DNA of 64,000 nt, from assembly GCA_963699105.1 (NCBI GenBank), contig CAVOTI010000001.1, forward strand, positions 1,302,001 to 1,366,000, written 5' to 3'. Source of the stretch: Bog-756 sp963699105. Lineage in GTDB: Bacteria > Actinomycetota > Acidimicrobiia > Acidimicrobiales > RAAP-2. Of the stretch, positions 33,392-42,338 are shown one piece after another. Each line of letters begins with the position of its first letter. Position 1 is the stretch's first letter. A program made the position numbers and the translations under genes. The notes under the pieces were generated by a model that saw nothing but the letters and a program-made list of their open reading frames with translations, searched no databases and was not told where the DNA came from.

Positions 33392-34225
33392 GTGCCGAAG
33401 AAATCGTTGACGTTGCTGCAGGCCGCGGACGCATTGGGCGTGCACTACATGACCGTCTACCGTTATGTCCGCACCGGCAGGCTCCCTGCCACCCGCGTGG
33501 GGGGCAGTTGGCGGGTCTACTCCGACGACTTGGCCCGGCTAAAGCCGCAAGCTCCCCGTAGCTCCCGAAATCCGGCCTCCCGGGCCGCCGCCACCAAGGC
33601 CCGGCTCGAGGTCCGCCTGCTGGCCGGCGACGAGCCCGGCGCGTGGAGTTTGCTCGAGGCCGCCCTGGCCTCTGATCACTCCCCTCCCCAGGTGCTCCTG
33701 CAATTGCTGGCCCCGGCCCTCGAATCCATCGGGGACCGCTGGCGCACTGGCGAGCTCACCGTGGCCGACGAACACCGGGCGAGCGCGGTGGCAGTGCGGC
33801 TCATCTCCCGTCTGGGCGCCCGATTCGCCCGCCGGGGGCCCAAGCGCGGTGGAGTCGTCCTCACCACCCCACCGGGTGAGCAGCACGCTGCCCCGGTGGC
33901 CATCGCCGCCAACCTGCTGCGGTGGGCCGGCTTCAACGTGATCGAGCTCGGTGCCAGCATGCCGGCCGATGCACTGGCCCAGACTCTGGCCGGGGTGCCC
34001 GACCTGCTGGCCGTGGCCATGGCCTGCACCACCAAGGACTCCCTGGCCCCCGCCCGCCGGGTCGTCGCCCACCTGCACTCCACACTCCCCGGCACCACGG
34101 TGCTGCTCGGGGGCGCCGCCATCGTCGATGCCGATCAGGCGCATCGCCTCGGGGCCGACGGCTTCACCGGGCAGAGGGGCGACGACCTGGTCCAGGCCAT
34201 CGAGAAACTGGCCGTCGCCCGCTGA
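33392..34225 (+). CDS. B12-binding light-responsive transcriptional regulator (CarH/LitR-like)
   Basis: 277 residues from GTG 33392. The N-terminal DNA-binding part (LTLLQAADALGVHYMTVYRYVRTGRL) is of the excisionase-like winged-helix type. A helical cap follows, with Trp117-x9-Glu127-His128 (WRTGELTVADEH), exactly the Wx9EH motif by which CarH holds adenosylcobalamin in its light-sensitive state. The B12 domain has EQH with His165 as the lower ligand, although the usual Gly of ExHxxG is Pro here; it continues with LLRWAGFNVIELGASMPADALA and VLLGGAAIV. CarH-type proteins repress in the dark and release DNA when light breaks the Co-C bond. The neighbouring photolyase cluster is the likely target. 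Confidence 0.9.
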   Translation: MPKKSLTLLQAADALGVHYMTVYRYVRTGRLPATRVGGSWRVYSDDLARLKPQAPRSSRNPASRAAATKARLEVRLLAGDEPGAWSLLEAALASDHSPPQVLLQLLAPALESIGDRWRTGELTVADEHRASAVAVRLISRLGARFARRGPKRGGVVLTTPPGEQHAAPVAIAANLLRWAGFNVIELGASMPADALAQTLAGVPDLLAVAMACTTKDSLAPARRVVAHLHSTLPGTTVLLGGAAIVDADQAHRLGADGFTGQRGDDLVQAIEKLAVAR

Positions 34226-34295
34226 GGCTGGCGGATCAGATGGGACCGCGGTCACAGAGGAGGCAGAGACGGTTCGGGCCCGGCCGCCGGAGCCC

Positions 34296-35594
34296 TCATC
34301 CGAGCCGCGTGGCCAGCCGGCCGGCCCGGCCCGGCTTGGCCAGGACGAGTTGCACGTCGCTGATGTGGCCTTCGAGGAACGCAGCCTCGCAGTAAGCGAG
34401 ATACAGGTCCCAGAGACGTCGGAATTCCCGGCCCACCCCGAGGGCCGCCACCGCCTCGGCGTGGGCGGTCAGGTTGTCGGCCCAGCGCCGCAGGGTCTCG
34501 GCGTAGTGACGTCCGATGTCCTCCAGGTCCACAATGCGCAGGTCGGTGGCCCGGTTCATGCTGGTGACGAGCGAGGCAACAGATGGAAGGCACCCGCCGG
34601 GGAAGACCATGCGCCGCACGAAATCGTGGTGGCGCTTGGCCCGCTCGAAACTGCGTCCGTCGATCACGATGGCCTGGATGGCGGCCAGCCCGTCGTCGGC
34701 CAACAGATCGGCACACTTGGCCATGAACTGGTCGTGCCATCGCCAGTCCACGGCCTCGACCATCTCGACCGACACGAGCTTGTCGAACGTGCCGGTGAGG
34801 TCCCGCCAGTCCAGCCCCAGCACCGTGATCCGGTCGGCCAGCCCGGCGTCGGCCACCCGCTTCTCCACGTAGGTGCGCTGAGCATCCGAGATCGTCGTCG
34901 TGGTCACCCGGCACCCATGACGGGCGGCGGCGTGCACGGCCAGGCCGCCCCAGCCCGAGCCGATCTCTACCAGGTGGTCGGACGGCGTGAGCTCGAGCTT
35001 GGTGCAGAGCCGTCCGATCTTCGTTTCCTGTGCTTCAGCCAGCGTCACCTCCGGATGATCGAATACGGCGCATGAGTAGGTCACCGTCTCGTCGAGCATG
35101 AGAGCGAAGAACTCATTGGAGAGGTCGTAGTGCTCGGTGATGTTCCGCTTGTCATCGTTCCTGCTCGGGGTGGCCAGGCGGGCCGGTACGTCGAGCAAGG
35201 CACCCCAGGCCCGCCCCAGTCGGTCGAGGCGCTCGCGTAGCCGGCGCGTGTCGCGGCTCAAGGCCCGCACGAGGGCGGTGAGGTCGTCGGTGTCCCACCA
35301 GCCGGCGACATATGACGCCCCCAAGCCGACCGAGGCCGACCGCAGCAGGGCGCCATAGGCGCGACAGTCGTGCACCGTCACCCGAGCCATGGGTTCTCCC
35401 CGGCCCAAGCGGAACGTCTCGCCCCCTTCGGTGACGTCGATGGCCGCCCCGGTGGAGCGGTGCCCGGCCGTCACTACGATCCGGCGCGACAGACCAACGC
35501 CCCGCCGCCGTTCGGGGGCGGTGGCATGCCGGAGGATGCCAGAATCGAGCACCCCCGGAAAAGCCCGAGCGGGTGACGACGGCACCATCGTCAT
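34296..35594 (-). CDS. Cyclopropane-fatty-acid-synthase-like SAM methyltransferase
   Basis: 432 residues from ATG 35594. The CFA family is shown by NITEHYDLSNEFFALMLDE, TYSCAVFDHPEVTLAEAQ, the SAM motif VEIGSGWGGLAVHAA, SVEMVEAVD and VIDGRSFERAKRHHDFVRRMVFPGG. The C-terminal RRWADNLTAHAEAVAALG and EFRRLWDLYLAYCEAAFLEGHISDVQLVL are also typical. In light- and singlet-oxygen-controlled clusters this enzyme travels with DUF1365 and the FAD protein and modifies unsaturated membrane fatty acids. Third gene of the minus-strand operon. It could make cyclopropane, methylated or furan-type precursors; sequence alone does not decide. Confidence 0.9.
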   Translation of the reverse strand: MTMVPSSPARAFPGVLDSGILRHATAPERRRGVGLSRRIVVTAGHRSTGAAIDVTEGGETFRLGRGEPMARVTVHDCRAYGALLRSASVGLGASYVAGWWDTDDLTALVRALSRDTRRLRERLDRLGRAWGALLDVPARLATPSRNDDKRNITEHYDLSNEFFALMLDETVTYSCAVFDHPEVTLAEAQETKIGRLCTKLELTPSDHLVEIGSGWGGLAVHAAARHGCRVTTTTISDAQRTYVEKRVADAGLADRITVLGLDWRDLTGTFDKLVSVEMVEAVDWRWHDQFMAKCADLLADDGLAAIQAIVIDGRSFERAKRHHDFVRRMVFPGGCLPSVASLVTSMNRATDLRIVDLEDIGRHYAETLRRWADNLTAHAEAVAALGVGREFRRLWDLYLAYCEAAFLEGHISDVQLVLAKPGRAGRLATRLG

Positions 35595-35674
35595 GTCGGG
35601 ACAATCGGCACCGTCATGCGCCGGGCCGGCAGATACGATGTCCGTCACCACACCGTCCGTCCGAGGACTGTCGG

Positions 35675-36607
35675 TCACGGCCGGGGCCACGTTCCCTCGG
35701 CCATATGCGAGCAGGAGGCGGCCTCCACCTCTCGGGCCGGGGGCGCCGGACGGCTGAAGAACGGGGCGCCCTTCAGCCGTAGCCGGGCGGCTTGGGCATA
35801 GATGCCGGCAGTGATGCGGTGGGTCATGGCCGGGTAGTTCCACAGGACACGGCCGAGGGCAGCCCGATCGAGCGTCTGGCGACGCAGGAGGAGAGTGGCG
35901 GCGAAGAGACGCCGGTCGCCCTCGAGCACGTCGAGGCCGACGGTGAGCTGCCGCCCCGGGGCGGTGTAGCGGAGCACGTAGTCGGGGTGGGCGGGCAGGA
36001 ACGGCGACACGTGGAGCTCCTTGGCGAAACGGTGCCTCCCCGGGGCGCCGACCACGTAGGCGTGACGGTCGTGCCATGGCGTGTTCTCCACCTCGGCCAC
36101 CAGGGCGTCGATCGGCCCGTGGCCGCCCGGAGGGTCTCCAATGCCGGCGCAGAAGTAGAGGCTGATGGGGTTGAACAGCCAGCCCCAGGTGCGCACGTTG
36201 GCCAGCAGGGCGATCGGACCCTCGGGGCGCCGGCCGGTGCGTTCCGCCACCAGCTCGCGCACCGCCCGATCCAGTGGCGTGGCCCGGTCGCCCAGGAAAT
36301 CCCTGCGCCGGAAATGAACCGGGGCCGCCCGGCGGGCTGACCAGGCCGGGTGGAGGCGCATCACTTCGTCGACCTCGGCCAGGTCGAGTAGCGGCATGGC
36401 CACCTTGTAGCTGAACGAGTGCGTCGGCCCCGGGCCGAAGCGGGCGTGGACGAGAACGCCCTCGTACATCGAGCTTCGTAGCCCGTTCGACCGCAGATCG
36501 GGCCAAGCGGGCCGGGGGGCGGACACCCCGTCCGACTCCACCCCGTCCCCCGGTGCCGTCACATTCAGACTGGTCGTGACGGTGTCGTCGGCAACCGCGG
36601 TCACCAT
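35675..36607 (-). CDS. DUF1365 family protein
   Basis: 310 residues from ATG 36607, which overlaps the FAD gene's stop by seven bases (ATGGTGA). Recognisable family segments are SSMYEGVLVHARFGPGPTHSFSYKVAM, LDLAEVDEV, RDFLGD, NVRTWGWLFNPISLYFC and ELHVSPFLPAHPDYVLRYTAPG. The end is RPAPPAREVEAASCSHM. DUF1365 proteins have no proven reaction but almost always neighbour a CFA-type methyltransferase and an FAD oxidoreductase, so a shared lipid pathway is likely. Confidence 0.92.
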   Translation of the reverse strand: MVTAVADDTVTTSLNVTAPGDGVESDGVSAPRPAWPDLRSNGLRSSMYEGVLVHARFGPGPTHSFSYKVAMPLLDLAEVDEVMRLHPAWSARRAAPVHFRRRDFLGDRATPLDRAVRELVAERTGRRPEGPIALLANVRTWGWLFNPISLYFCAGIGDPPGGHGPIDALVAEVENTPWHDRHAYVVGAPGRHRFAKELHVSPFLPAHPDYVLRYTAPGRQLTVGLDVLEGDRRLFAATLLLRRQTLDRAALGRVLWNYPAMTHRITAGIYAQAARLRLKGAPFFSRPAPPAREVEAASCSHMAEGTWPRP

Positions 36608-37851
36608 GCCTCCCCCAGGGACCGGCACGTCTCAACGGCACTGCGTACGCCGTCCTCGTGGAACCCGTACCCCCAGTAGGCGCCGGCGAACCAGGTGCGC
36701 CGGCGGCCGTTGATCTCGTGGCGGCGACCTTTGGCCCGGACCGCAGCCGGGTCGATGACCGGATGGGCGTACTCCATACGAGCCAGCACCTTGTCGGGGT
36801 CGATGGCGTCGTCTCGGTTGAGAGTGACCAGTACCGGGGTGGCCGAGTCGATGCCCTGGAGGCGATTCAGGTAGTAGGTGAGTGTGGCCTCGTCGCCCTC
36901 GGCCTCGAGGCGGTGGTAGTTCCAACTGGCCCACGCCCGCCGCTCGGTGGGCAGCAGGCTGGCGTCGGTGTGGAGGGTGGCCCGGTTGGGCTGATAACGC
37001 AACGCACCGAGAGTCTCGCGCTCCATCCGGTCGGGGTCGGAGAGGAGGCGCAGGGCCTGGTCGCTGTGGGTGGCGAGCACGACGTGGTCGTAGGTTTCGA
37101 CCCCGGCCCCGCTCACCAGCTCGACCCCACCGGGCTGGCGGCGGACCTTGTCCACAGGGATCCCGAGGCGGAGTCGGCCTTCCCGGCGCAACGGGGCCAC
37201 GATGGCGTCGACGTAGCGCTTCGATCCGCCCTCGACCGTCCGCCACTTCGGCTGGTCGCGCAAGCTGAGCAGCCCGTGCCGCTCGAAGAAGCGGGCAAAC
37301 GTAGCGGCGGGGATCCGGGTGAACGTGGAGGGGTCGGCCGACCAGATGGACGAACCCAGCGGGACGAGGTACCAGTCCCGGAATCCGTCCGACCAGCGTT
37401 CCGGGGCCAGCACCTCTTCCAACGTCACACTGTCGGGCGGTGGATCTGCCAGGAGACCCCGGGCCAGTCGGTTGAACCGGGCGACGTCGGCCAGCATGCG
37501 CAGGAATTCGGGCCGGACCAGGTTGCGCCGCCGGGCGAAGACGGTGGAGACCGACGTCCCCCGCCACTCGAGGCCGGTGCGTTGGTCGGCCACGCTGAAG
37601 CTCATGTCACTGGGCTTGGTGGCGACCCCGAGTTCGTCGAGCAGGCGGCAGAACAGGGGGTAGGTGCGTCGGTTGTAGACCAGGAACCCGGTATCGACGT
37701 CACAGGTCAGCTCGGGCAACTCGACCCGGTGGGTGTGGGAGTGGCCGCCGGCCCGGTCGTCCGCTTCGTAGAGGACGACGTCGTGGCGCCGGCGCAGGAG
37801 GTGCGCCGTGACCAGGCCCGATACCCCACTCCCGATGATGGCGATCCGCAT
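36601..37851 (-). CDS. FAD-dependent NAD(P)-binding oxidoreductase (amine-oxidase fold)
   Basis: 416 residues from ATG 37851. The dinucleotide motif is MRIAIIGSGVSGLVTAHLL with YEADDRAGGHSHT, followed by DVDTGFLVYNRRTYPLF and WRGTSVSTVFARR. The C-terminal FAD part is NGRRRTWFAGAYWGYGFHEDGVRSA. It is the first gene of the minus-strand operon with DUF1365 and the CFA-type methyltransferase. Homologues occur in the singlet-oxygen and light regulons of other bacteria, where they are thought to desaturate or oxidise membrane fatty acids. Only 82 bp separate it from the divergent SRPBCC gene. Confidence 0.9.
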   Translation of the reverse strand: MRIAIIGSGVSGLVTAHLLRRRHDVVLYEADDRAGGHSHTHRVELPELTCDVDTGFLVYNRRTYPLFCRLLDELGVATKPSDMSFSVADQRTGLEWRGTSVSTVFARRRNLVRPEFLRMLADVARFNRLARGLLADPPPDSVTLEEVLAPERWSDGFRDWYLVPLGSSIWSADPSTFTRIPAATFARFFERHGLLSLRDQPKWRTVEGGSKRYVDAIVAPLRREGRLRLGIPVDKVRRQPGGVELVSGAGVETYDHVVLATHSDQALRLLSDPDRMERETLGALRYQPNRATLHTDASLLPTERRAWASWNYHRLEAEGDEATLTYYLNRLQGIDSATPVLVTLNRDDAIDPDKVLARMEYAHPVIDPAAVRAKGRRHEINGRRRTWFAGAYWGYGFHEDGVRSAVETCRSLGEAW

Positions 37852-37913
37852 GACATCCCACTTCCGTGCCGTCAGACACCCGTTGTTCGGAGCCGCACGA
37901 TCCTCGGATGATA

Positions 37914-37925
37914 TTTAGTACTAAA
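37914..37925. promoter_or_regulatory. Perfect palindromic operator in the divergent light-cluster promoter
   Basis: TTTAGTACTAAA is a perfect 12-bp palindrome, 8 bp upstream of the SRPBCC GTG (37934) and 62 bp upstream of the FAD gene's ATG. The surrounding TATTTAGTACTAAAC patch is AT-rich within GC-rich DNA, so it also overlaps the probable promoter. A similar motif precedes the B12 regulator (33355-33366). Most likely the site where the CarH-like repressor controls both operons. Confidence 0.55.
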
Positions 37926-37933
37926 CTAGCCTA

Positions 37934-38368
37934 GTGGCTACCTACCGTGCACTCGTCGCCTCCCCCCGAACCCCGGCCGAGGTCTTCGAGTACATGGCCC
38001 GCTTCTCCAACGCCGCCGAGTGGGACCCGGGAGTCACCGAGGCCACCGCCGCCGACCCCGGGACCCCCGCCCTGGGCAGCACCTATCGGCTCGTGGTCCG
38101 GGCGTTCGGTCGGGCCGTGCCCCTCGTGTACCGCATCGCCGAGATCGATCGCCCCCACCGGGTCGTGCTCCGGGCCGAGAACTCGACGGTGCGGTCCACC
38201 GACGTGATCGAGGTGGCGGCTGAGCCCGGAGGTGGCTCGATCCTCACCTACGACGCCACCTTGGAACTCAAGAGCGTGGCCGTCCTGTTCACCCCCCTGC
38301 TCGGACGGGCGTTCCGACGCATCGGTGATCGGGCCATCGTGGGCCTGGGCGCCGCCCTGGCGGCATGA
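37934..38368 (+). CDS. SRPBCC (START-like) family protein
   Basis: 144 residues from GTG 37934. The N-terminus YRALVASPRTPAEVFEYMARFSNAAEWDPGV is the classic polyketide-cyclase/SRPBCC opening. Strands follow as GSTYRLVVRAFG, LVYRIAEIDRPHRVVLRAENSTV and GGSILTYDATLEL. It binds a hydrophobic ligand in its cavity; the identity is unknown. Its TGA overlaps the next ATG (ATGA), so it is co-translated with the SDR. First gene of the plus-strand light operon. Confidence 0.87.
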   Translation: MATYRALVASPRTPAEVFEYMARFSNAAEWDPGVTEATAADPGTPALGSTYRLVVRAFGRAVPLVYRIAEIDRPHRVVLRAENSTVRSTDVIEVAAEPGGGSILTYDATLELKSVAVLFTPLLGRAFRRIGDRAIVGLGAALAA

Positions 38369-39423
38369 CCGCGGCGCCGCACACCGCCTGGCGCATCCTG
38401 GCCCGGGCCACCGACGCCGTGGCCGAGGTTTCGGTGGGTCCGAGCTTCAGCCGGATCGGCATCGGGCTCCGCCGCCGGTTGGAGGAGTGGGGTGACCCGC
38501 CCCCGATGAAAGGCCGCGTGGCCCTCGTCACCGGCGCCACCTCGGGCATCGGCCTGGCCGCCGCCACCGCCCTGGCCGGACTCGGCGCCGATCTCCACCT
38601 GGTGGGCCGCGACCCCTCCCGGGGCGCCGACGCCCTCGCCGCGGTCCAGGCCATCGGCCCCGGCCGGGCCCACCTCCACCTGGTCGACCTCTCGGATCCC
38701 TCGGCCGTGACCGAGTTCGGCCACCAGCTCCGCGGCCGCGAGGCGCGCCTCGACGTCCTGATGCACAACGCCGGGGCACTGACTCGCACCTACCGGACCG
38801 CCACCGACGGGGTGGAGCTCACGGTGGCCACCCACGTGCTCGGTCCTTATCTGCTGACCGCCGCCCTGGCCCCGCTGCTGTTCTCCTCCGCCCCCGGTGG
38901 CAATGACGCTACCGGCATCCCCCCCACCATCGTCACGATGAGCTCGGGGGGCATGTACTCCCAGCCATTCGATCTCGGCACCCTCGAGGCTGGGGCCGAC
39001 GGGTACGACGGCGTCGTCGCCTACGCCAGGGCGAAGCGGGCCCAGGTGGTGCTGGCCGACGCCTGGGCGGAACGTTTCGCCCCGGCCGGAGTGGCCAGCT
39101 ACGCCACCCACCCCGGCTGGGTGGACACCCCGGGTCTGGCCGAGGGCCTGCCGAGGTTCCGTGCCCTCCTCCGTCCCCTCCTGCGCACACCGGAGGAGGG
39201 GGCCGACACCGCGGTGTGGCTGGCCGCCGGCGGCCCCACGGTGGCCGCCCAGGGCGCGGGGACCATCCCGGTGACCTCCGGCTTCTTCCATGACCGGCGG
39301 CTCCGGTCCGACCACCGCTTCCCGGTCACCCACCCGAGCCGACCCGGTGATCCAGATCGCCTCCTCGTCTGGTGCGCGACGTGTACGGGAACCGAGACGC
39401 CGGTGCCGGGGGCCAGGCCATGA
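38365..39423 (+). CDS. SDR oxidoreductase (DHRS12-like)
   Basis: 352 residues from ATG 38365. An N-terminal extension (PHTAWRILARATDAVAEVSVG) precedes the Rossmann motif ALVTGATSGIGLAAATALAG. NAG (LMHNAGALT) and the active-site SSGGMYSQ with YARAK (YxxxK) follow. The C-terminus is long for an SDR and includes HPGWVDTPGLAEGLPRF. It is coupled at both ends by ATGA overlaps to the SRPBCC and DUF2867 genes, so the three proteins should act together, probably in lipid or pigment modification. Confidence 0.9.
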   Translation: MTAAPHTAWRILARATDAVAEVSVGPSFSRIGIGLRRRLEEWGDPPPMKGRVALVTGATSGIGLAAATALAGLGADLHLVGRDPSRGADALAAVQAIGPGRAHLHLVDLSDPSAVTEFGHQLRGREARLDVLMHNAGALTRTYRTATDGVELTVATHVLGPYLLTAALAPLLFSSAPGGNDATGIPPTIVTMSSGGMYSQPFDLGTLEAGADGYDGVVAYARAKRAQVVLADAWAERFAPAGVASYATHPGWVDTPGLAEGLPRFRALLRPLLRTPEEGADTAVWLAAGGPTVAAQGAGTIPVTSGFFHDRRLRSDHRFPVTHPSRPGDPDRLLVWCATCTGTETPVPGARP

Positions 39424-40913
39424 CCGATCCGCTGGGAATCCGAGCCGGAGCGACAGGACAGAGGGAGACGGCCGGTTCAGGGTCCCGGATCGCCATCGCC
39501 GGGGCCAGCGGCTATGTGGGCAGGCTCCTGACCGAAAAGTTGGCCGGTGCCGGCCACCAGGTGTCGGCTCTTGGCCGGAACCTGAGCACCCTGCCCACCG
39601 GCGAGCGGATCTCGGCGGTGGCGGTCGACGTGGCCGACTCCGGGGCCGTGGCCGACGCCCTGGTGGGGGCCGATGCCGCCTACTACCTTGTCCATGCTCT
39701 GGCCGATGGGAGCGGGTTCGAAGACCGCGATCGTGAGCTGGCGGCCACCTGCGGCCGGGCCGCCCAGGCCGCCGGTGTCGGCCGCATCGTCTACTTGGGC
39801 GGCCTGGGCCGGGGGGACCTGTCGACCCACCTGGTCAGCCGCCAGGAGGTGGGCGCGGTGTTGGCCGCCTCCGGTGTACCGGTCGTCGAGTTGCGGGCCG
39901 CCGTCATCCTCGGGGCCGGCAGCATCTCCTACGAGATGCTGCGCTCGCTGACCGAGCGCCTCCCGGTCATGGTCTGCCCACGGTGGATCACCACCCGGCT
40001 CCAACCTCTGGCCGAGAGCGACCTGCTCGACTACCTCGTCGGCTCCCTCACCGCCCCCGCCGGCATCTACGAGATCGGTACCCCCGACGTGACCGACTAC
40101 GGGACGATGATGCGGGGCTACGCCGAGGAGAGAGGACTGCGGCCCCGGCGTATCTTCACCGTGCCTTTCCTCACCCCGTCGCTGTCGGCTCGCTGGGTCG
40201 ACCTGGTCAGCCCGGTCGACCGGCGCATCAGCCACGCGTTGATCCAGAGCCTGGTGAACGAAGTGACCGTCCACGACCCGGAGCGGACATTCGCCGCCTT
40301 CGGCATCAACCCCCTGCCGGTCAGACAAGCTGTCCGGCGCGCCATCAGTGACGAGAGTGACCGGGTTTCGGCCGGGCTTCTCGACCCCTCAGTGTCGCTC
40401 GGCACCGGCGTCTACGCCACCCGATGTGCGGCGCGGCTGGACCCCGATCTCATCGGGGCGGCCCAAGACGACCTGGCCCGGGTGGGCGGGGACCTGTCCT
40501 GGTACGGCGTGGCCTGGGCTTGGACGCTGCGGCTGTGGCTGGGCCGGCTGTTCGGCGAGAACCTCCGGATCGGCCGGCCGGACCGGCTCGGGCCAGGGGC
40601 GGCCGTCGACTGGTGGGAAGTGGTGCGCACCGACCCCGACCACCTGGTACTGGCCTCGGTCGGCTGGTTCTTCGGAGACGGGTGGCTGGCATTTCGCGTC
40701 GCTGATGCACCTGCGAGCGTGGAACAGGCCGCCGCTTTCCGGCCCCGGGGCCTTGTCGGCCTGATGTACTGGTGGGGCCTGTGGCCCGTGCACCAGGTGG
40801 TCTTCCGAGCCATGGTCCGGGGCCGGGTCCGTCGGGCCCGTCGGCCCAGGACCCTCGGGGTGACCGCCCCGGCCCAGGACGCCATCACCACAGGACCGAC
40901 CCCGGACGCCTGA
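39420..40913 (+). CDS. NAD(P)-binding protein with DUF2867 domain
   Basis: 497 residues from ATG 39420. The N-terminal atypical-SDR part has RIAIAGASGYVGRLLTEKLAGAG, DAAYYLVHALADGSGFEDRDREL and IVYLGGLGRGDLSTHL. The C-terminal DUF2867 portion begins near residue 330, with WWEVVRTDPDHLVLASVGWFFGDGWLAFRV and LVGLMYWWGLWPVHQVVFRAMVRG. Such fusions are regular members of light-inducible photolyase clusters. No catalytic Tyr-Lys pair is clear, so it may be a sensor or epimerase-like protein. Confidence 0.9.
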   Translation: MTDPLGIRAGATGQRETAGSGSRIAIAGASGYVGRLLTEKLAGAGHQVSALGRNLSTLPTGERISAVAVDVADSGAVADALVGADAAYYLVHALADGSGFEDRDRELAATCGRAAQAAGVGRIVYLGGLGRGDLSTHLVSRQEVGAVLAASGVPVVELRAAVILGAGSISYEMLRSLTERLPVMVCPRWITTRLQPLAESDLLDYLVGSLTAPAGIYEIGTPDVTDYGTMMRGYAEERGLRPRRIFTVPFLTPSLSARWVDLVSPVDRRISHALIQSLVNEVTVHDPERTFAAFGINPLPVRQAVRRAISDESDRVSAGLLDPSVSLGTGVYATRCAARLDPDLIGAAQDDLARVGGDLSWYGVAWAWTLRLWLGRLFGENLRIGRPDRLGPGAAVDWWEVVRTDPDHLVLASVGWFFGDGWLAFRVADAPASVEQAAAFRPRGLVGLMYWWGLWPVHQVVFRAMVRGRVRRARRPRTLGVTAPAQDAITTGPTPDA

Positions 40914-40919
40914 TCGAAG

Positions 40920-42338
40920 GTGCGCTCCGTCCTGTGGTTCCGGCGGGACCTGCGCCTCGATGATCTGCCCGCCCTGCAGGCGGCGGCCGATGCGGGGCCT
41001 GACGGCGTGGTCGCCCTGTTCGTGGCCGACCCCGCCCTTGTGGGGCCGGCCGGCCCGAACCGGCGGCGCTTCCTGACCGACGCCCTGGCCTCCCTCGACA
41101 CCGAGCTCGGAGGCAACCTGGTGGTCCGCCAGGGCGACCCGGTCCGTATCGTTCCGGCGGTGGCGGCCGAGGTCGGAGCGACCGTGGTGGCCGCCACCTC
41201 CGACTTCGGTCCCTACGGCGCTGCACGCGACGTGGCGGTGACGCGGGCGCTGTCAGACGACGGACGTCGTCTGGCCACGCTCGACTCCAACTACGCCGTT
41301 GCCCCGGGTCGGGTGCGCAGGGCCACGGGCAAGCCGTTCAAGGTGTTTACCGCTTACAAAAAGGCCTGGGAGACCGCCGGGTGGCCCGGCCCATACCCCA
41401 CCCCCGAGGTGCGGTTCCGACACCTCAGAAGCGACAAGGTCGATCTCCCCTCGGAGCAGGGCCCGGGCGCTGTGCCGTCCCAGCACCTTCCCGACTGGTG
41501 GGAGGGTCTACCGCTCGGTCCCGCTGCAGAGCTCCCTGAAGCAGGGCCGGCGGCGGCGTGGGACCGGCTCGAGCACTTCGTGGCCGGGCCGCTGGCCGAC
41601 TACGACCGTGACCGCGACTACCCCGCCATCGAGGCCACCTCGGGACTTTCGCCCTACTTGCGTTTCGGCTGCATCCATCCGCGCGGCGCCTTGGCCGTCC
41701 TCGGGTTGGGAGCCGGAGCCGAGCGCATGCAGACAGAGCTGGCTTGGCGCGAGTTCTACGCAGACGTGCTTTGGCAACGGCCTGAGTCGGCCCGTTCGCC
41801 GCTCTTGGAATTTGGAGCCCGGCTGCGATGGGACGCGGACGAGCGAGCCCGGGAGCGGTTCAGGGCGTGGGCGACCGGTCGGACCGGCTACCCGCTGGTC
41901 GATGCCGGAATGCACCAGCTGATTGCCGAGGGCTGGATGCACAACCGGGTACGGATGGTCACGGCCAGCTTTCTGGTAAAGGACCTTCACATCGACTGGC
42001 GGCTCGGGGCCCGCTGGTTCATGTGGCACCTGGTCGACGGCGACCTTGCCTCGAACCAACACGGCTGGCAATGGGTGGCCGGCACAGGCACCGACGCCGC
42101 CCCATTCCACCGGGTGCTCAATCCGACGCGCCAGCATGAGCGCTTCGACCCGACCGGCGCCTACGTCAGGCGCTACCTGCCGGAGTCGGATGCACCGGAC
42201 CACGCAGCGGGAAGGGCAAAGCCAGGCGCGGGCGATCGCCCCGATGTACTGGTCGACCATGCCGACGAGCGGCGCGAAGCGCTGGCCCGCTTCGCCGAGG
42301 CGCGGGAGAAGGCTAGAGGAGACCGGCGGTTGTGTTGA
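40920..42338 (+). CDS. phrB: Deoxyribodipyrimidine photolyase (CPD class I)
   Basis: 472 residues from GTG 40920, six bases after the previous stop. The N-terminal Rossmann domain begins VRSVLWFRRDLRLDDLPAL. FAD-binding motifs are SGLSPYLRFGCIHPRGAL, TGYPLVDAGMHQLIAEGWMHNRVRM, SFLVKDLHIDWRLGARWF and DGDLASNQHGWQWVAGTGTDA with PFHRVLNPTRQ. All substrate- and FAD-contact regions of CPD photolyases are present. It uses blue light to split cyclobutane pyrimidine dimers. As the end of the plus-strand operon it gives the B12-controlled module its clearest light-stress role. Confidence 0.95.
   Translation: MRSVLWFRRDLRLDDLPALQAAADAGPDGVVALFVADPALVGPAGPNRRRFLTDALASLDTELGGNLVVRQGDPVRIVPAVAAEVGATVVAATSDFGPYGAARDVAVTRALSDDGRRLATLDSNYAVAPGRVRRATGKPFKVFTAYKKAWETAGWPGPYPTPEVRFRHLRSDKVDLPSEQGPGAVPSQHLPDWWEGLPLGPAAELPEAGPAAAWDRLEHFVAGPLADYDRDRDYPAIEATSGLSPYLRFGCIHPRGALAVLGLGAGAERMQTELAWREFYADVLWQRPESARSPLLEFGARLRWDADERARERFRAWATGRTGYPLVDAGMHQLIAEGWMHNRVRMVTASFLVKDLHIDWRLGARWFMWHLVDGDLASNQHGWQWVAGTGTDAAPFHRVLNPTRQHERFDPTGAYVRRYLPESDAPDHAAGRAKPGAGDRPDVLVDHADERREALARFAEAREKARGDRRLC

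Noticed and set aside
34296..36641. 781-residue fusion of CFA methyltransferase with upstream sequence
   Set aside because: The extra N-terminal part is an out-of-frame shadow of the DUF1365 gene; the methyltransferase starts at 35594.
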